In this document: positions 16,020 through 23,878 of the stretch, one piece after another
Layout: each line of letters opens with the position of its first letter
Numbering within the stretch: the first letter of the stretch is position 1
Assembly: GCA_902476645.1 (NCBI GenBank)
Contig: CABSEG010000042.1
Span: forward strand, 1-25,391
Reading direction: 5' to 3'
DNA: 25,391 nucleotides
DNA from: an uncultured Lachnospiraceae bacterium
Lineage (GTDB): Bacteria; Bacillota; Clostridia; Lachnospirales; Lachnospiraceae
Made by a program: the position numbers and the translations under genes
Notes under the pieces: model-generated
Told to the model about the DNA's origin: nothing
Databases searched by the model: none
Seen by the model: only the letters and a program-made list of their open reading frames with translations

Positions 16020-17062
16020 GTTCAGAGCATTGGCTTACGGAGACGGATAATGAGCACTGGTATAAGATCGTGATTCCCTCAGATGGGAAGCTGACCTATA
16101 AGGTAATGGGGTATACCTATGTTCGGTACCAATTGTATAACGAAGATTTATCTGCCAAAATGCATTATTTTGACGAAAGTTCAGATGGAACGGAAACATC
16201 CCCGGATACGGACACCTATAATTTGGCTCTCAGTAAAGGAACCTATTATCTGAAGGTATATAAGGGAAATAATGGAAAATATAAGCTGAATGCATCTTTT
16301 ACTTCATATAATGTAAACGATGGAAACGCAGTATCCTATGATTCTCCTCAGATTGTTTCTTTAAACTCCACAATCACGGGTGCGCTTACGGAAACGGATG
16401 GGGAAGACTGGTATCGCATTACAATCCCAACATCCGGGTATTACCATTATCAAGTATCCGCATATACCTATGTCCGTTATCAATTGTATAACGAAGATTT
16501 GTCCGCCAAAATGCATTATTTTGACGAAAGCTCAGATGGAACGGAAACATCCCCGGATACAGATACCTATGATTTAGTTTTATCGAAAGGAACCTATTAT
16601 TTTAAGGTTTACAAGGGGAATACGGGAAAATATACGTTTAGATTTTCTGTTCTGGATCAGTCCAGCTGTGATCATGAGTATAAGACTTCAGAAGTAGCTT
16701 CTACTTATACGAGCAAGGGTTATACCAAGCATGAGTGCACAAAATGTGGACATGTTTATAAGGATCAATATAAGGCTAAGCTGATGCTTGGAAAGCCTTC
16801 TATCCGTACCCTTCGCGCCGGAAGAAAGAAGGTTACTGTATCTTGGTCATCGGTAAAGAAGGCCAGCGGTTATCAGATCTCCTGTAAGGTCAACGGAAAG
16901 AATAGAACAGTGAAGGTAAACGGCCGTAAAAAAACGCGCGTGACCGTAAAGAAATTAAAGTCCAAGAAGAAATGCGTTGTAAGAATCCGGGCCTACAAAA
17001 AAGTAGGCAAGAAGACTGTTTACAGCAAATGGTCAGCTAAGAGATCGGTAAAGATTAAATAA
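16016..17062 (+). CDS. PPC-like tandem-repeat protein with Fn3-like end, separated from its signal peptide
   Basis: Body of a protein meant to be secreted, 348 residues in this frame. Two PPC-like beta domains follow each other (about 1-100 and 110-218), each with an ETDxExWY motif near its start (EHWYKIVIP; EDWYRITIP). A Cys-containing linker HECTKCGHVY comes next, then a fibronectin type III-like domain (KVTVSWSSVKKASGYQI) with a very Lys-rich end. The two PPC-like domains share 159 bases of near-identical DNA. The signal peptide lies upstream in another reading frame, so as read here the protein would stay in the cytoplasm or not be made. It is either a true frameshift (pseudogene or on/off switch) or a sequencing error. 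Confidence 0.7.
   Translation: MSSEHWLTETDNEHWYKIVIPSDGKLTYKVMGYTYVRYQLYNEDLSAKMHYFDESSDGTETSPDTDTYNLALSKGTYYLKVYKGNNGKYKLNASFTSYNVNDGNAVSYDSPQIVSLNSTITGALTETDGEDWYRITIPTSGYYHYQVSAYTYVRYQLYNEDLSAKMHYFDESSDGTETSPDTDTYDLVLSKGTYYFKVYKGNTGKYTFRFSVLDQSSCDHEYKTSEVASTYTSKGYTKHECTKCGHVYKDQYKAKLMLGKPSIRTLRAGRKKVTVSWSSVKKASGYQISCKVNGKNRTVKVNGRKKTRVTVKKLKSKKKCVVRIRAYKKVGKKTVYSKWSAKRSVKIK
16112..16270 (+). repeat. Intragenic direct repeat, copy 1
   Basis: 159-base copy that recurs 351 bases (117 codons) downstream in the same frame with few changes, mostly at third positions. It encodes VRYQLYNEDLSAKMHYFDES and the following SSDGTETSPDTDTY segment. Confidence 0.85.
16463..16621 (+). repeat. Intragenic direct repeat, copy 2
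   Basis: Second copy of the repeat at 16112-16270. The spacing equals one PPC-like domain, which points to recent domain duplication or gene conversion. Confidence 0.85.
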
Positions 17063-17101
17063 AGATTTTCATTCTGAATTTTAGAGATAGAAAGGATCTA
17101 T

Positions 17102-17153
17102 AAAAAGCAGACGGCGGGACTCTTTGAAAAAGGGGTTCTGGTGCCTGCTTTTT
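17102..17153 (+). terminator. Terminator after the PPC-like gene
   Basis: AAAAAGCAG (17102-17110) pairs with CTGCTTTTT (17145-17153), with a partly paired loop and a T-rich end. It isolates the HNH gene from the upstream genes. Confidence 0.75.
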
Positions 17154-17155
17154 GT

Positions 17156-17184
17156 TTGATGTAGATGATCAGACATAGTATAAT
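17156..17184 (+). promoter_or_regulatory. Sigma-A-like promoter of the HNH gene
   Basis: TTGATG at 17156-17161, 17-base spacer, perfect TATAAT at 17179-17184. Confidence 0.65.
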
Positions 17185-17304
17185 GGGAGAAAAAGTAAAG
17201 GCGGCGAGAGGTCAACGGCAAGTTGTCAGAAAAGACTATTTTTATTGACAGGAGAAAAATGATTCTTGTTCTATGAAGTTGGAAATGAAGGACAGGAGAG
17301 AAAT

Positions 17305-18498
17305 ATGAACGAGGAAAAGAAAAATGGCTGGAAAGCAGACTATACATTAACAATCAACGGGATCTATAAGAATACGCTGGACATCGAAAGCTTCGCACAG
17401 ATGATGAAGAATCCGTCCTACTGTTATAAATTTTATTGGCTGGAAGCAATCGTGGATCTGATCTCACGGGGAGTCACAGAGACTACGTTTGACGAGATCA
17501 TTAATGAAATGATTGTAAATGCCTGGTATTCTGTACGGGAATTTCATATCCATCTGAGCGGAATGCAGGTGGATGGACTGGTGCGTGACGGCTTGGAGAG
17601 GGCTATTCTCATGCTGACAAAACTTAGCGATTTGCCTGCGAATGCTTCTAAAGTAGAAATCAGAAACGCCATCAAAGAACACGACAAAGCACTGAAGCAT
17701 GCGAAAGAACAGCTTACGCACATGGTTCCTTATCGGGCACTGGCAGGTTTTTTTACGAAGAGTCAAGAAAGAGCTGACTGGGGAAGTGCACGCCGCATGA
17801 CCGAATATATTAAGGGGGTGAATCAAACCGTTACCATCCTTCCTTATACGCTGGGAGAAAGCAACAGGCTGAAAAAGGAAGTCTATTTTCATCCGGCATG
17901 GATCAAAATGATTCAGGATAACACGGTCAATATTCTGGGATGGATCCAATATGAAAAAGTAAAATGGCTGCAGAGCAATAATCCGGAAGTGCCAGGTCTG
18001 GTCTATAAGCTGGCACCTATGGATGAGAAAATGCGGAAGCTGACGAATGTGCGGAATCTATGGGAAGGGATTCTGGAAATCCAGGAGGTAAGAGACATAT
18101 TCACGGGGAAGCCAGTGATATCAAAGAAATATGACATGGATCACTTTATCCCGTGGTCTTTTGTAATGAACGATGAACTCTGGAATCTGATGCCGATGGA
18201 TTCTTCTTTGAATTCATCCAAAAGCAACCGTCTGCCAAAGTGGGACCCATTTTTTGAAGTATTTGCAGGAAATCAGTACGTGATGTATAGACTGATCCAT
18301 ACAAATCCGTGGATTCATAAAAGATTCGAAGCCTGTTACCGGGATAATTTGCACTCAATCTGGGCGATGCAGGAATTATACCGGGAGGGAAACGATTGGG
18401 AGAGATTTTGTAATATTCTGCAGAGAAACATGCGGCCAGTGTATGATTCGGCGAGACGTCAGGGTTATGGAGTGTGGGATATGGAAAGAGATGTATAA
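17305..18498 (+). CDS. HNH endonuclease domain protein
   Basis: Probable DNA nuclease, 397 residues. The HNH site is near the C-terminal third: Asp-His280 in YDMDHFIPWS, Asn294 in WNLMP and Asn303 to Asn308 in LNSSKSNRLP, the order expected for the beta-beta-alpha metal fold. No zinc Cys pairs surround it. The N-terminal 250 residues are mostly helical and resemble nothing I can name; they could recognise the target or a partner. ATG 17305 is chosen because AGGAG lies 6 bases upstream; the frame is open to 17266. It has its own promoter. Proteins of this type are often found in defence loci, and it lies 1.6 kb after the Thoeris-like operon, but a functional link is not shown. Confidence 0.75.
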   Translation: MNEEKKNGWKADYTLTINGIYKNTLDIESFAQMMKNPSYCYKFYWLEAIVDLISRGVTETTFDEIINEMIVNAWYSVREFHIHLSGMQVDGLVRDGLERAILMLTKLSDLPANASKVEIRNAIKEHDKALKHAKEQLTHMVPYRALAGFFTKSQERADWGSARRMTEYIKGVNQTVTILPYTLGESNRLKKEVYFHPAWIKMIQDNTVNILGWIQYEKVKWLQSNNPEVPGLVYKLAPMDEKMRKLTNVRNLWEGILEIQEVRDIFTGKPVISKKYDMDHFIPWSFVMNDELWNLMPMDSSLNSSKSNRLPKWDPFFEVFAGNQYVMYRLIHTNPWIHKRFEACYRDNLHSIWAMQELYREGNDWERFCNILQRNMRPVYDSARRQGYGVWDMERDV

Positions 18499-18606
18499 AA
18501 CCAAATGGAGGAAACATACCATCATTGCGTATATGGGGAGACAGATCTTGGTATAAAGTTTCTCTGCCCGTAATAAGATGTAAAAAACGAGTAAGGGAGA
18601 ACATCC

Positions 18607-18867
18607 TTGAAAGAATACATAGAGGAACGGGCAATTGAGATAGCGAATTATATTATTGAAGAAAAAGCGACGGTGAGGCAGGCAGCGAAAAAGTTTGGAG
18701 TTTCTAAATCGACCATACACAAAGATGTGACAGAACGTCTTTTGCAGATTAATCCTACGCTGGCAAAACAGGCCAGGAAAGTATTGGATATCAATAAATC
18801 AGAACGGCATATCCGCGGTGGAATGGCAACGAGGGAAAAATATCTGCACCAGGTTGCGCATCTCTAA
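18607..18867 (+). CDS. spoIIID: Sporulation transcriptional regulator SpoIIID
   Basis: DNA-binding regulator of the mother-cell programme in sporulation. It activates or represses sigma-E-dependent genes, including sigK. The 86 residues align well with the B. subtilis protein: YIEERAIEIANYI at the start, helix-turn-helix RQAAKKFGVSKSTIHKDV at about 24-41, INPTLAKQARKVLD, and the basic tail KSERHIRGGMATREKY. The start codon is TTG at 18607, with AAGGGAGAA upstream. It shows that the host is an endospore former. Confidence 0.95.
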   Translation: MKEYIEERAIEIANYIIEEKATVRQAAKKFGVSKSTIHKDVTERLLQINPTLAKQARKVLDINKSERHIRGGMATREKYLHQVAHL

Positions 18868-18925
18868 ACGAAGTGTCCTTAGAAGCTTCTATTCCAATGG
18901 ACAAATTTCAGAGTATAGCTATAAG

Positions 18926-18963
18926 CGATGTGCAGGGGAAGGCTGCTTTGCAGCCGCACATCG
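18926..18963 (+). repeat. Bulged hairpin between spoIIID and the permease gene
   Basis: The outer stem CGATGTGC (18926-18933) pairs with GCACATCG (18956-18963). The inner stem GGCTGC (18941-18946) pairs with GCAGCC (18950-18955), loop TTT. A 7-base bulge AGGGGAA lies on the left side only. No T-run follows directly. The 345 bases from 18868 to 19212 hold no gene; besides this structure I see only AT-rich sequence near 19060-19115 where a promoter for the permease gene could lie, without a clear hexamer pair. Confidence 0.6.
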
Positions 18964-19212
18964 GTCTAAAAAACGGCCAGGCCTTCTGTGGACAGGACCA
19001 TCAGGTTTGAAAGGGTATTTTTTAGAGGGGGTAAACACAAGAAAAGGATTTCATATAAAATTCCTCTATACAAGAATTGCATTGAGTGGTAAAATTTGAT
19101 ACGGAATTATAGTAACGAAAACAGCCGGATAGACACCATTTTACAGGAAGGCAAAAGAAATGGGGAGCAGGGGGCTTCGATTCCGGGAAGAAGAAAGCAG
19201 GAGGATACAAAA

Positions 19213-20118
19213 GTGGAAGTACTGGAACAGATGGTTGTGCTATTTATTATGATGCTGATAGGGTATGTGGCCTTCAATCGTGGAATGCTCAGTAATAGCA
19301 CCGGCAAGCAGATATCCGGAATTGTAGTGAACATTGCCAATCCCGCATTGATTCTTTCCAGTGTAACCGGGGATACGGGAAATATTAGCACGGACTTGCT
19401 GATTCTGACGGTGCCAGTGGCATTGGGGGTGTTCGGCTTTCTGATACTCATATCCATCGTGCTTCCAAAACTATTTTGTGTTCCCAAGCAGGATTGGGGC
19501 ATGTACCGGGTGATGACGGTATTTAACAATATTGGATTTATGGGATTTCCCATCATCCGCTCCATGTTTGGGAGCGAGGCACTGTTGTATACCGGAACCT
19601 TTATGCTGATCTATAACATTTTGCTTTATACCTACGGAATCTATGCCATTGGAGGTGGCGGCGGCAAGCAGTCGTTAAAAAAGATTTTCAATATAGGCGT
19701 TTTAGCCTGTATTCTGGCACTGATTCTCTTCGTGACCAAGCTGCCTCTTCCGAACTTTCTGACCACTTCTGTGGATATGCTCAGCAACCTGACAGCTCCT
19801 TTAAGCATGATGTGTATTGGAGCGTCCATGGCAGATACGGATTTGAAAAAGATGTTTATGGACGCCAAGATTTTGCTTTTTGCCGCTGTAAAACTTCTGG
19901 CGATCCCGGTGGCAGGTGTGTGGCTGCTGAAGTTGTTGGTAGATAACGAAATGATCCTCGGAATCAGCATGGTCGTACTGGCCACCCCGGTGGGAAGCAT
20001 GACCTCCATGCTTGCCCAGGAGTATGGCGGAAACTATGAGAAGGTCTCCCAGGCAGTGGCGGTTACTTCCTGTCTGTCTGTGATTACCATTCCAATTGTA
20101 TCTATGCTGGTCATGTAA
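19213..20118 (+). CDS. AEC family (auxin efflux carrier-like) transporter
   Basis: Integral membrane permease; bacterial relatives export or exchange small organic acids such as malate or malonate. It has 301 residues with about ten hydrophobic segments in a 5+5 arrangement. The internal segments FNNIGFMGFPIIRSMFG, LTAPLSMMCIGASMAD and LATPVGSMTSMLAQEYGG match the family. The GTG start at 19213 is set by CAGGAGG 8 bases upstream; the frame is open further to 19096, but the added residues are polar and lack a ribosome site. Substrate not predictable. The glycosylase gene follows after 41 bases with no terminator between. Confidence 0.88.
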   Translation: MEVLEQMVVLFIMMLIGYVAFNRGMLSNSTGKQISGIVVNIANPALILSSVTGDTGNISTDLLILTVPVALGVFGFLILISIVLPKLFCVPKQDWGMYRVMTVFNNIGFMGFPIIRSMFGSEALLYTGTFMLIYNILLYTYGIYAIGGGGGKQSLKKIFNIGVLACILALILFVTKLPLPNFLTTSVDMLSNLTAPLSMMCIGASMADTDLKKMFMDAKILLFAAVKLLAIPVAGVWLLKLLVDNEMILGISMVVLATPVGSMTSMLAQEYGGNYEKVSQAVAVTSCLSVITIPIVSMLVM

Positions 20119-20159
20119 TCATAGCACATGAGCATACAAATATCCGGAAAGAGGAATTT

Positions 20160-20657
20160 ATGATGGAATACGAACATGTATCTCATGGATTTCAGCCTGT
20201 ATTTAATAAAGATTCCAGAATCTTGATTTTAGGGACACTTCCCTCTGTAAAATCCAGAGAAATGAACTTTTACTATGGACATCCTCAAAATAGATTTTGG
20301 AAAGTTCTGGCAGAAGTTTTTCAATGTCCTTTGCCAGGAACGATTGAAGAGAAAAAGCAATGTCTGCTGGAGCATCGGGTGGCAATCTGGGATGTGATTG
20401 CAAGCTGTGATATCATCGGTTCCAGCGACAGTTCGATTAAAAATGTGGAGCCTGCTAACCTGGAATGGATTTTAAAAGAGGCTCCCATTAAACAAATCTA
20501 CGCAAACGGAGGAAAGGCCTGGCAGCTGTATAAAAAATATAGTTACCCGGTGATAAAAAGAGACTGCATCCGCCTGCCATCCACCAGCCCGGCCAATGCT
20601 GCCTGGCAGATGGAGCGGCTGATTCCTGCCTGGAGCGTGATAAAAGAGGCACTATGA
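20160..20657 (+). CDS. DNA-deoxyinosine glycosylase (uracil-DNA glycosylase superfamily)
   Basis: Base-excision repair enzyme that removes hypoxanthine (deaminated adenine) from DNA. It has 165 residues, typical length. The motif GTLPSVKSR (25-33) followed by YYGHPQNRFW is the signature of this subfamily, and LPSTSPAN (139-146) is the second active-site loop. Starts at 20160 and 20163 are both ATG; AAAGAGGAA is upstream. It may be cotranscribed with the permease, without functional reason. Confidence 0.88.
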   Translation: MMEYEHVSHGFQPVFNKDSRILILGTLPSVKSREMNFYYGHPQNRFWKVLAEVFQCPLPGTIEEKKQCLLEHRVAIWDVIASCDIIGSSDSSIKNVEPANLEWILKEAPIKQIYANGGKAWQLYKKYSYPVIKRDCIRLPSTSPANAAWQMERLIPAWSVIKEAL

Positions 20658-20746
20658 GAGAAAACTTTATGACTTGACCTGCCCTGCATAGGAAGAAGAA
20701 GGCAAAAGGGGCATTGTAGTATAACCGGGAAAATCTAGTTTCTATC

Positions 20747-20775
20747 TTGTAAATGCCGCGCCTTTCCCTTATAAT
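20747..20775 (+). promoter_or_regulatory. Sigma-A promoter of guaA
   Basis: TTGTAA at 20747-20752, 17-base spacer, perfect TATAAT at 20770-20775. The expected transcript starts about 45 bases before guaA; no purine riboswitch is seen in that leader. Confidence 0.75.
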
Positions 20776-20827
20776 AAAGCCAGACCCCAAGATGGCTCAG
20801 GGAAAGGGAAACTTAGGAGGAAAAACT

Positions 20828-22375
20828 GTGAAAAACGAATTAGTCATTGTCTTAGATTTTGGAGGCCAGTACAATCAGTTGGTGGCAAGACGTGTGCGAG
20901 AGTGCAACGTGTACTGCGAGATTTATTCTTATAAAACAGATCTGGAAACCATTAAAAAAATGAATCCAAAAGGAATTATTCTGACAGGCGGGCCGAACAG
21001 CTGCTACGAGCCAGACTCACCCACCTATACCGAGAAACTGTTTCAACTGGGAATCCCCGTTCTCGGACTGTGCTATGGCGCTCAGCTGATGACGCATGTG
21101 CTGGGAGGCCGGGTAGAGCGGGCTTCCGTGCGAGAATATGGAAAGACAGAGGTCTTGATCGATAAAACAAGCTCCCCCATATTTGAAAACGTATCTCCCA
21201 AGACGATTTGCTGGATGAGCCATTTTGACTATATTTCTAAGGTGGCTCCGGGATTTGAGATCTCTGCCCATACGGCAGACTGTCCGGTGGCGGCTTCGGA
21301 AAATGCCGCTCAAAAGCTCTATGCCATTCAGTTTCATCCCGAGGTGCTGCACACCAAGGAAGGCAGCAAAATGCTCCATAACTTCCTTTATAATGTCTGT
21401 GCATGTTCCGGAGACTGGAAGATGGATTCCTTTGTGGAACAATCCATCCAGGCAATACGGGAAAAAGTGGGCAAAGGAAAAGTACTCTGCGCCCTTTCCG
21501 GTGGAGTGGACTCTTCCGTGGCAGCGGTGCTTTTGTCAAAGGCAGTGGGAGATCAGCTCACCTGCGTATTCGTAGATCACGGCCTCTTGCGCAAAAACGA
21601 AGGAGACGAGGTAGAAGCCGTATTTGGTCCTGACGGAGCTTATGACTTAAACTTCGTGCGCGCCAATGTGCAGGAGCGTTTTTATCAGAGATTAGCCGGA
21701 GTGACAGAGCCTGAGAAAAAGAGAAAGATCATCGGAGAAGAATTTATTCGCGTCTTTGAAGAGGAAGCCAAGAAAATCGGAGCCGTGGACTTCCTGGTGC
21801 AGGGAACCATTTATCCGGACGTTGTAGAAAGCGGCCTTGGCGGGGAATCCGCAGTCATCAAGTCCCACCACAACGTGGGAGGATTGCCGGATTGCGTGGA
21901 TTTCAAAGAGATTATCGAACCGCTGAGGGACCTGTTTAAGGATGAGGTAAGAAAAGTAGGACTGGAGCTTGGCATACCCAAGCATCTGGTATTCCGTCAG
22001 CCCTTCCCTGGCCCGGGACTTGGAATTCGGATTATCGGGGAAGTAACGGCAGAAAAGATTCGGATTGTGCAGGATGCAGACGCCATATACCGGGAAGAAA
22101 TCGCAAAGGCCGGACTGGATCAGAGCATTGGACAGTACTTCGCAGCTCTGACCAATATGCGCAGCGTGGGAGTCATGGGGGATGAGAGAACCTATGATTA
22201 CGCAGTGGCGCTGAGAGCAGTAAATACCATAGATTTCATGACCGCGGAGGCAGCACAGATTCCCTGGGAAGTACTGGGTAAGGTAACGAGTAGGATTATC
22301 AATGAAGTAAGTCATGTGAATCGGGTATTGTATGATATTACTTCCAAGCCGCCGGGGACGATTGAGTTTGAATAG
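20828..22375 (+). CDS. guaA: GMP synthase (glutamine-hydrolysing)
   Basis: Converts XMP to GMP with ATP and glutamine, last step of guanine nucleotide synthesis. It has 515 residues, full length. The class I glutamine amidotransferase domain (about 1-190) has the nucleophile Cys82 (LGLCYGAQ) and the His/Glu pair in QFHPEV. The PP-loop ATPase SGGVDSS is at 224-230. The GMP synthase dimerisation domain ends with the usual PPGTIEFE. The GTG start follows TTAGGAGGA. The 3' end, a known integration hot spot for mobile elements, is intact and followed by an integrase gene. Confidence 0.97.
   Translation: MKNELVIVLDFGGQYNQLVARRVRECNVYCEIYSYKTDLETIKKMNPKGIILTGGPNSCYEPDSPTYTEKLFQLGIPVLGLCYGAQLMTHVLGGRVERASVREYGKTEVLIDKTSSPIFENVSPKTICWMSHFDYISKVAPGFEISAHTADCPVAASENAAQKLYAIQFHPEVLHTKEGSKMLHNFLYNVCACSGDWKMDSFVEQSIQAIREKVGKGKVLCALSGGVDSSVAAVLLSKAVGDQLTCVFVDHGLLRKNEGDEVEAVFGPDGAYDLNFVRANVQERFYQRLAGVTEPEKKRKIIGEEFIRVFEEEAKKIGAVDFLVQGTIYPDVVESGLGGESAVIKSHHNVGGLPDCVDFKEIIEPLRDLFKDEVRKVGLELGIPKHLVFRQPFPGPGLGIRIIGEVTAEKIRIVQDADAIYREEIAKAGLDQSIGQYFAALTNMRSVGVMGDERTYDYAVALRAVNTIDFMTAEAAQIPWEVLGKVTSRIINEVSHVNRVLYDITSKPPGTIEFE
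22348..22375. other. Probable attachment site (attL) in the guaA 3' end
   Basis: The last 28 bases of guaA, where tyrosine recombinases of integrative elements are known to insert while restoring the gene end. The integrase gene lies 77 bases away and reads toward it. I found no second copy of this stretch in the window, so the right end must be further downstream; the exact core is therefore not defined. Confidence 0.4.
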
Positions 22376-22390
22376 TCGGCGGTGGGCCAG

Positions 22391-22413
22391 AAAGCCTTTA
22401 TTTACGGGCTTTT
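22391..22413 (+). terminator. Weak terminator after guaA
   Basis: AAAGCC (22391-22396) pairs with GGCTTT (22407-22412) and ends in a short T-run. On the other strand the same hairpin lies downstream of the integrase and may serve both genes. Confidence 0.45.
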
Positions 22414-22415
22414 CC

Positions 22416-22451
22416 GGCACCGGTGCCTCTGGATTGCATTATCATTGCATT
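22416..22451. repeat. Palindrome and short direct repeats beside the integrase end
   Basis: GGCACCGGTGCC (22416-22427) is a perfect 12-base palindrome. ATTGCATT occurs twice, at 22433-22440 and 22444-22451, 11 bases apart. Direct repeats at element ends often bind the arm domain of the integrase. Confidence 0.5.
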
Positions 22452-22452
22452 T

Positions 22453-23634
22453 TTACATTTGCCTGTGATAAGAAGCGGTGAACTGATTGTGTGTGTAATC
22501 AGCCACGCTTTCCGTAGCAGGTGTGAAGTTAATAACTCCGCCTAACATTTTAGCAACCTCAAAGTTGCTGTTAGGATATAGATGTCCATAGGTCCCTAAA
22601 GTCGTCTGGATTTTTTCGTGGCCGAGACGGTCTTTAATGATCAATGGATTCACCCCCATGCTGATTAAGAGTGCAACATGAGAATGACGTAAAGCATGGA
22701 TTTTAATTCGGTGAACGCCGGCAAGCCCTGCCAGCTTTTCCAGGGCTCTTGGCAGGGTATGCTTGCTGGTGGGAATCCCATTGTAGCTTAGTACAAAGTT
22801 ACAGTCCTTCAAAACTTTTTTCTGTACTTCTTTCCACTCTTTTAATTCCCTGATAGTATCATCATCAAGCACAACTGTTCGGACACTGGCAGATGTTTTG
22901 GGTTCCACAAATTTGTATTCCGTCATTGATTTGTAATACAGCGTTTTGGTTACACTGATTATTCCGCTTTCAAAATCAATGTCATCCCACTGTAATGCAG
23001 CAGCCTCTCCGATCCGCAGTCCTGTTGTGAACAGGAGCCAGAAGCAGATGAACAAATAATGTTCATAGTAGTCACCCTTGTATAAAAGGGAAATGACTTT
23101 CTGAAATTCATCCAGCGTCCAGAAATCTATCTTCACTTTTTTTGACTTAATATTGCCGACCATACGTGACGGATTTTTTGAAGCAAGACCAAGGATAATT
23201 GCACGGTCAAAAGCGAGCGACAACATGCCCTGGATAATCCGTACATAATTTGGACTGTACTCTTTTGCCAGCTTCAGCTGCCATGCCTGTACATGAATCG
23301 GCTCTATTTCAGCAACCTTTTTCCTGTAAAAAAATTTAAAGTGCTTTTCAATAGTATTTAATCGGTTTTTATAGGTACTTTCTTTGACCTGCGTTTTATA
23401 CCATGGAAGATAAATTTCCTCAATGTACTGCTTAAACGAGGGCTGTTTCTTTTCCATAGCCAGTCCTTCTTCTGCCGCCAGCACCAATCGGGAATACTCT
23501 GTACGAGCCTCCTTTTTTGTAGAAAAGCCGCTGCGGTATTTCTGGATCTGCTTTCCGGTTACAGAATCATAGCCCAGGTTTGCCCTGAAATAATAGGTTC
23601 CGTTTTCCGCTTTTTTAATTGGATCTTTTGCCAT
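22453..23634 (-). CDS. int: Tyrosine recombinase/integrase
   Basis: Site-specific recombinase that inserts and excises the element. It has 393 residues. Residues 1-60 form the AP2-like arm-binding domain (TYYFRANLGYDSVTGKQIQK). The SAM-like core-binding domain is at about 65-160. The catalytic domain has Arg207 (TGLRIGE), His313 and Arg316 (HALRHSH), His339 (LGHEKIQTT) and the nucleophile Tyr349 (TYGHLY). All catalytic residues are present, so it is probably active. AAGGAGTAAA precedes the ATG. It is closest in pattern to Tn916-family integrases and reads toward guaA. Confidence 0.95.
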   Translation of the reverse strand: MAKDPIKKAENGTYYFRANLGYDSVTGKQIQKYRSGFSTKKEARTEYSRLVLAAEEGLAMEKKQPSFKQYIEEIYLPWYKTQVKESTYKNRLNTIEKHFKFFYRKKVAEIEPIHVQAWQLKLAKEYSPNYVRIIQGMLSLAFDRAIILGLASKNPSRMVGNIKSKKVKIDFWTLDEFQKVISLLYKGDYYEHYLFICFWLLFTTGLRIGEAAALQWDDIDFESGIISVTKTLYYKSMTEYKFVEPKTSASVRTVVLDDDTIRELKEWKEVQKKVLKDCNFVLSYNGIPTSKHTLPRALEKLAGLAGVHRIKIHALRHSHVALLISMGVNPLIIKDRLGHEKIQTTLGTYGHLYPNSNFEVAKMLGGVINFTPATESVADYTHNQFTASYHRQM

Positions 23635-23671
23635 AAAGTTTACTCCTTACATTTCTGCAAGAAGTGTGTCA

Positions 23672-23863
23672 TTACTGCTCATCTGGAAGTTTGATACCGA
23701 GCAGTTCTTCTACGGCCTCTTTTGGAACTCTGTCCAGCTTTCTTGACTGATAGTAGGTATGTCCTTTTTCCACCATTAACTTTTTAGCCTCACGTATAAT
23801 GTCAGCAGCAAAAGAAGGACCATATCCAAGTGCAATTAAATCTGATTTCGTTACAGTAACCAT
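23672..23863 (-). CDS. DUF3173 family protein, likely excision/integration accessory factor
   Basis: Small protein of 63 residues (68 if the ATG at 23878 is used). The start MVTVTKSDLIALGYG and the segment IIREAKKLMVEKGHTYYQSRKL fit the DUF3173 family, which lies next to integrases of Firmicute integrative elements. A helical DNA-binding or directionality role is plausible but not shown. AAGGAGG lies only 3 bases before ATG 23863, so the choice of start is uncertain. The integrase starts 37 bases after its stop, so the two are probably cotranscribed. Confidence 0.75.
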   Translation of the reverse strand: MVTVTKSDLIALGYGPSFAADIIREAKKLMVEKGHTYYQSRKLDRVPKEAVEELLGIKLPDEQ

Positions 23864-23878
23864 AACCCTCCTTTCCAT

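Noticed and set aside
18535..18606. Sigma-E promoter for spoIIID
   Set aside because: A GTATAAA and a CGTAATAA are present, but spacing and match are too poor to call.
18818..19099. 93-codon plus-strand open frame after spoIIID
   Set aside because: It starts inside spoIIID in another frame, has no ribosome site, and covers the hairpin region; composition is not protein-like.
20761..20807. Inverted repeat CCTTTCCCT / AGGGAAAGG before guaA, possible leader hairpin or riboswitch
   Set aside because: The left arm lies upstream of the -10 box (20770-20775), so it is not in the transcript; purine riboswitch core sequences are absent. It could only act as a DNA operator, for which there is no other evidence.
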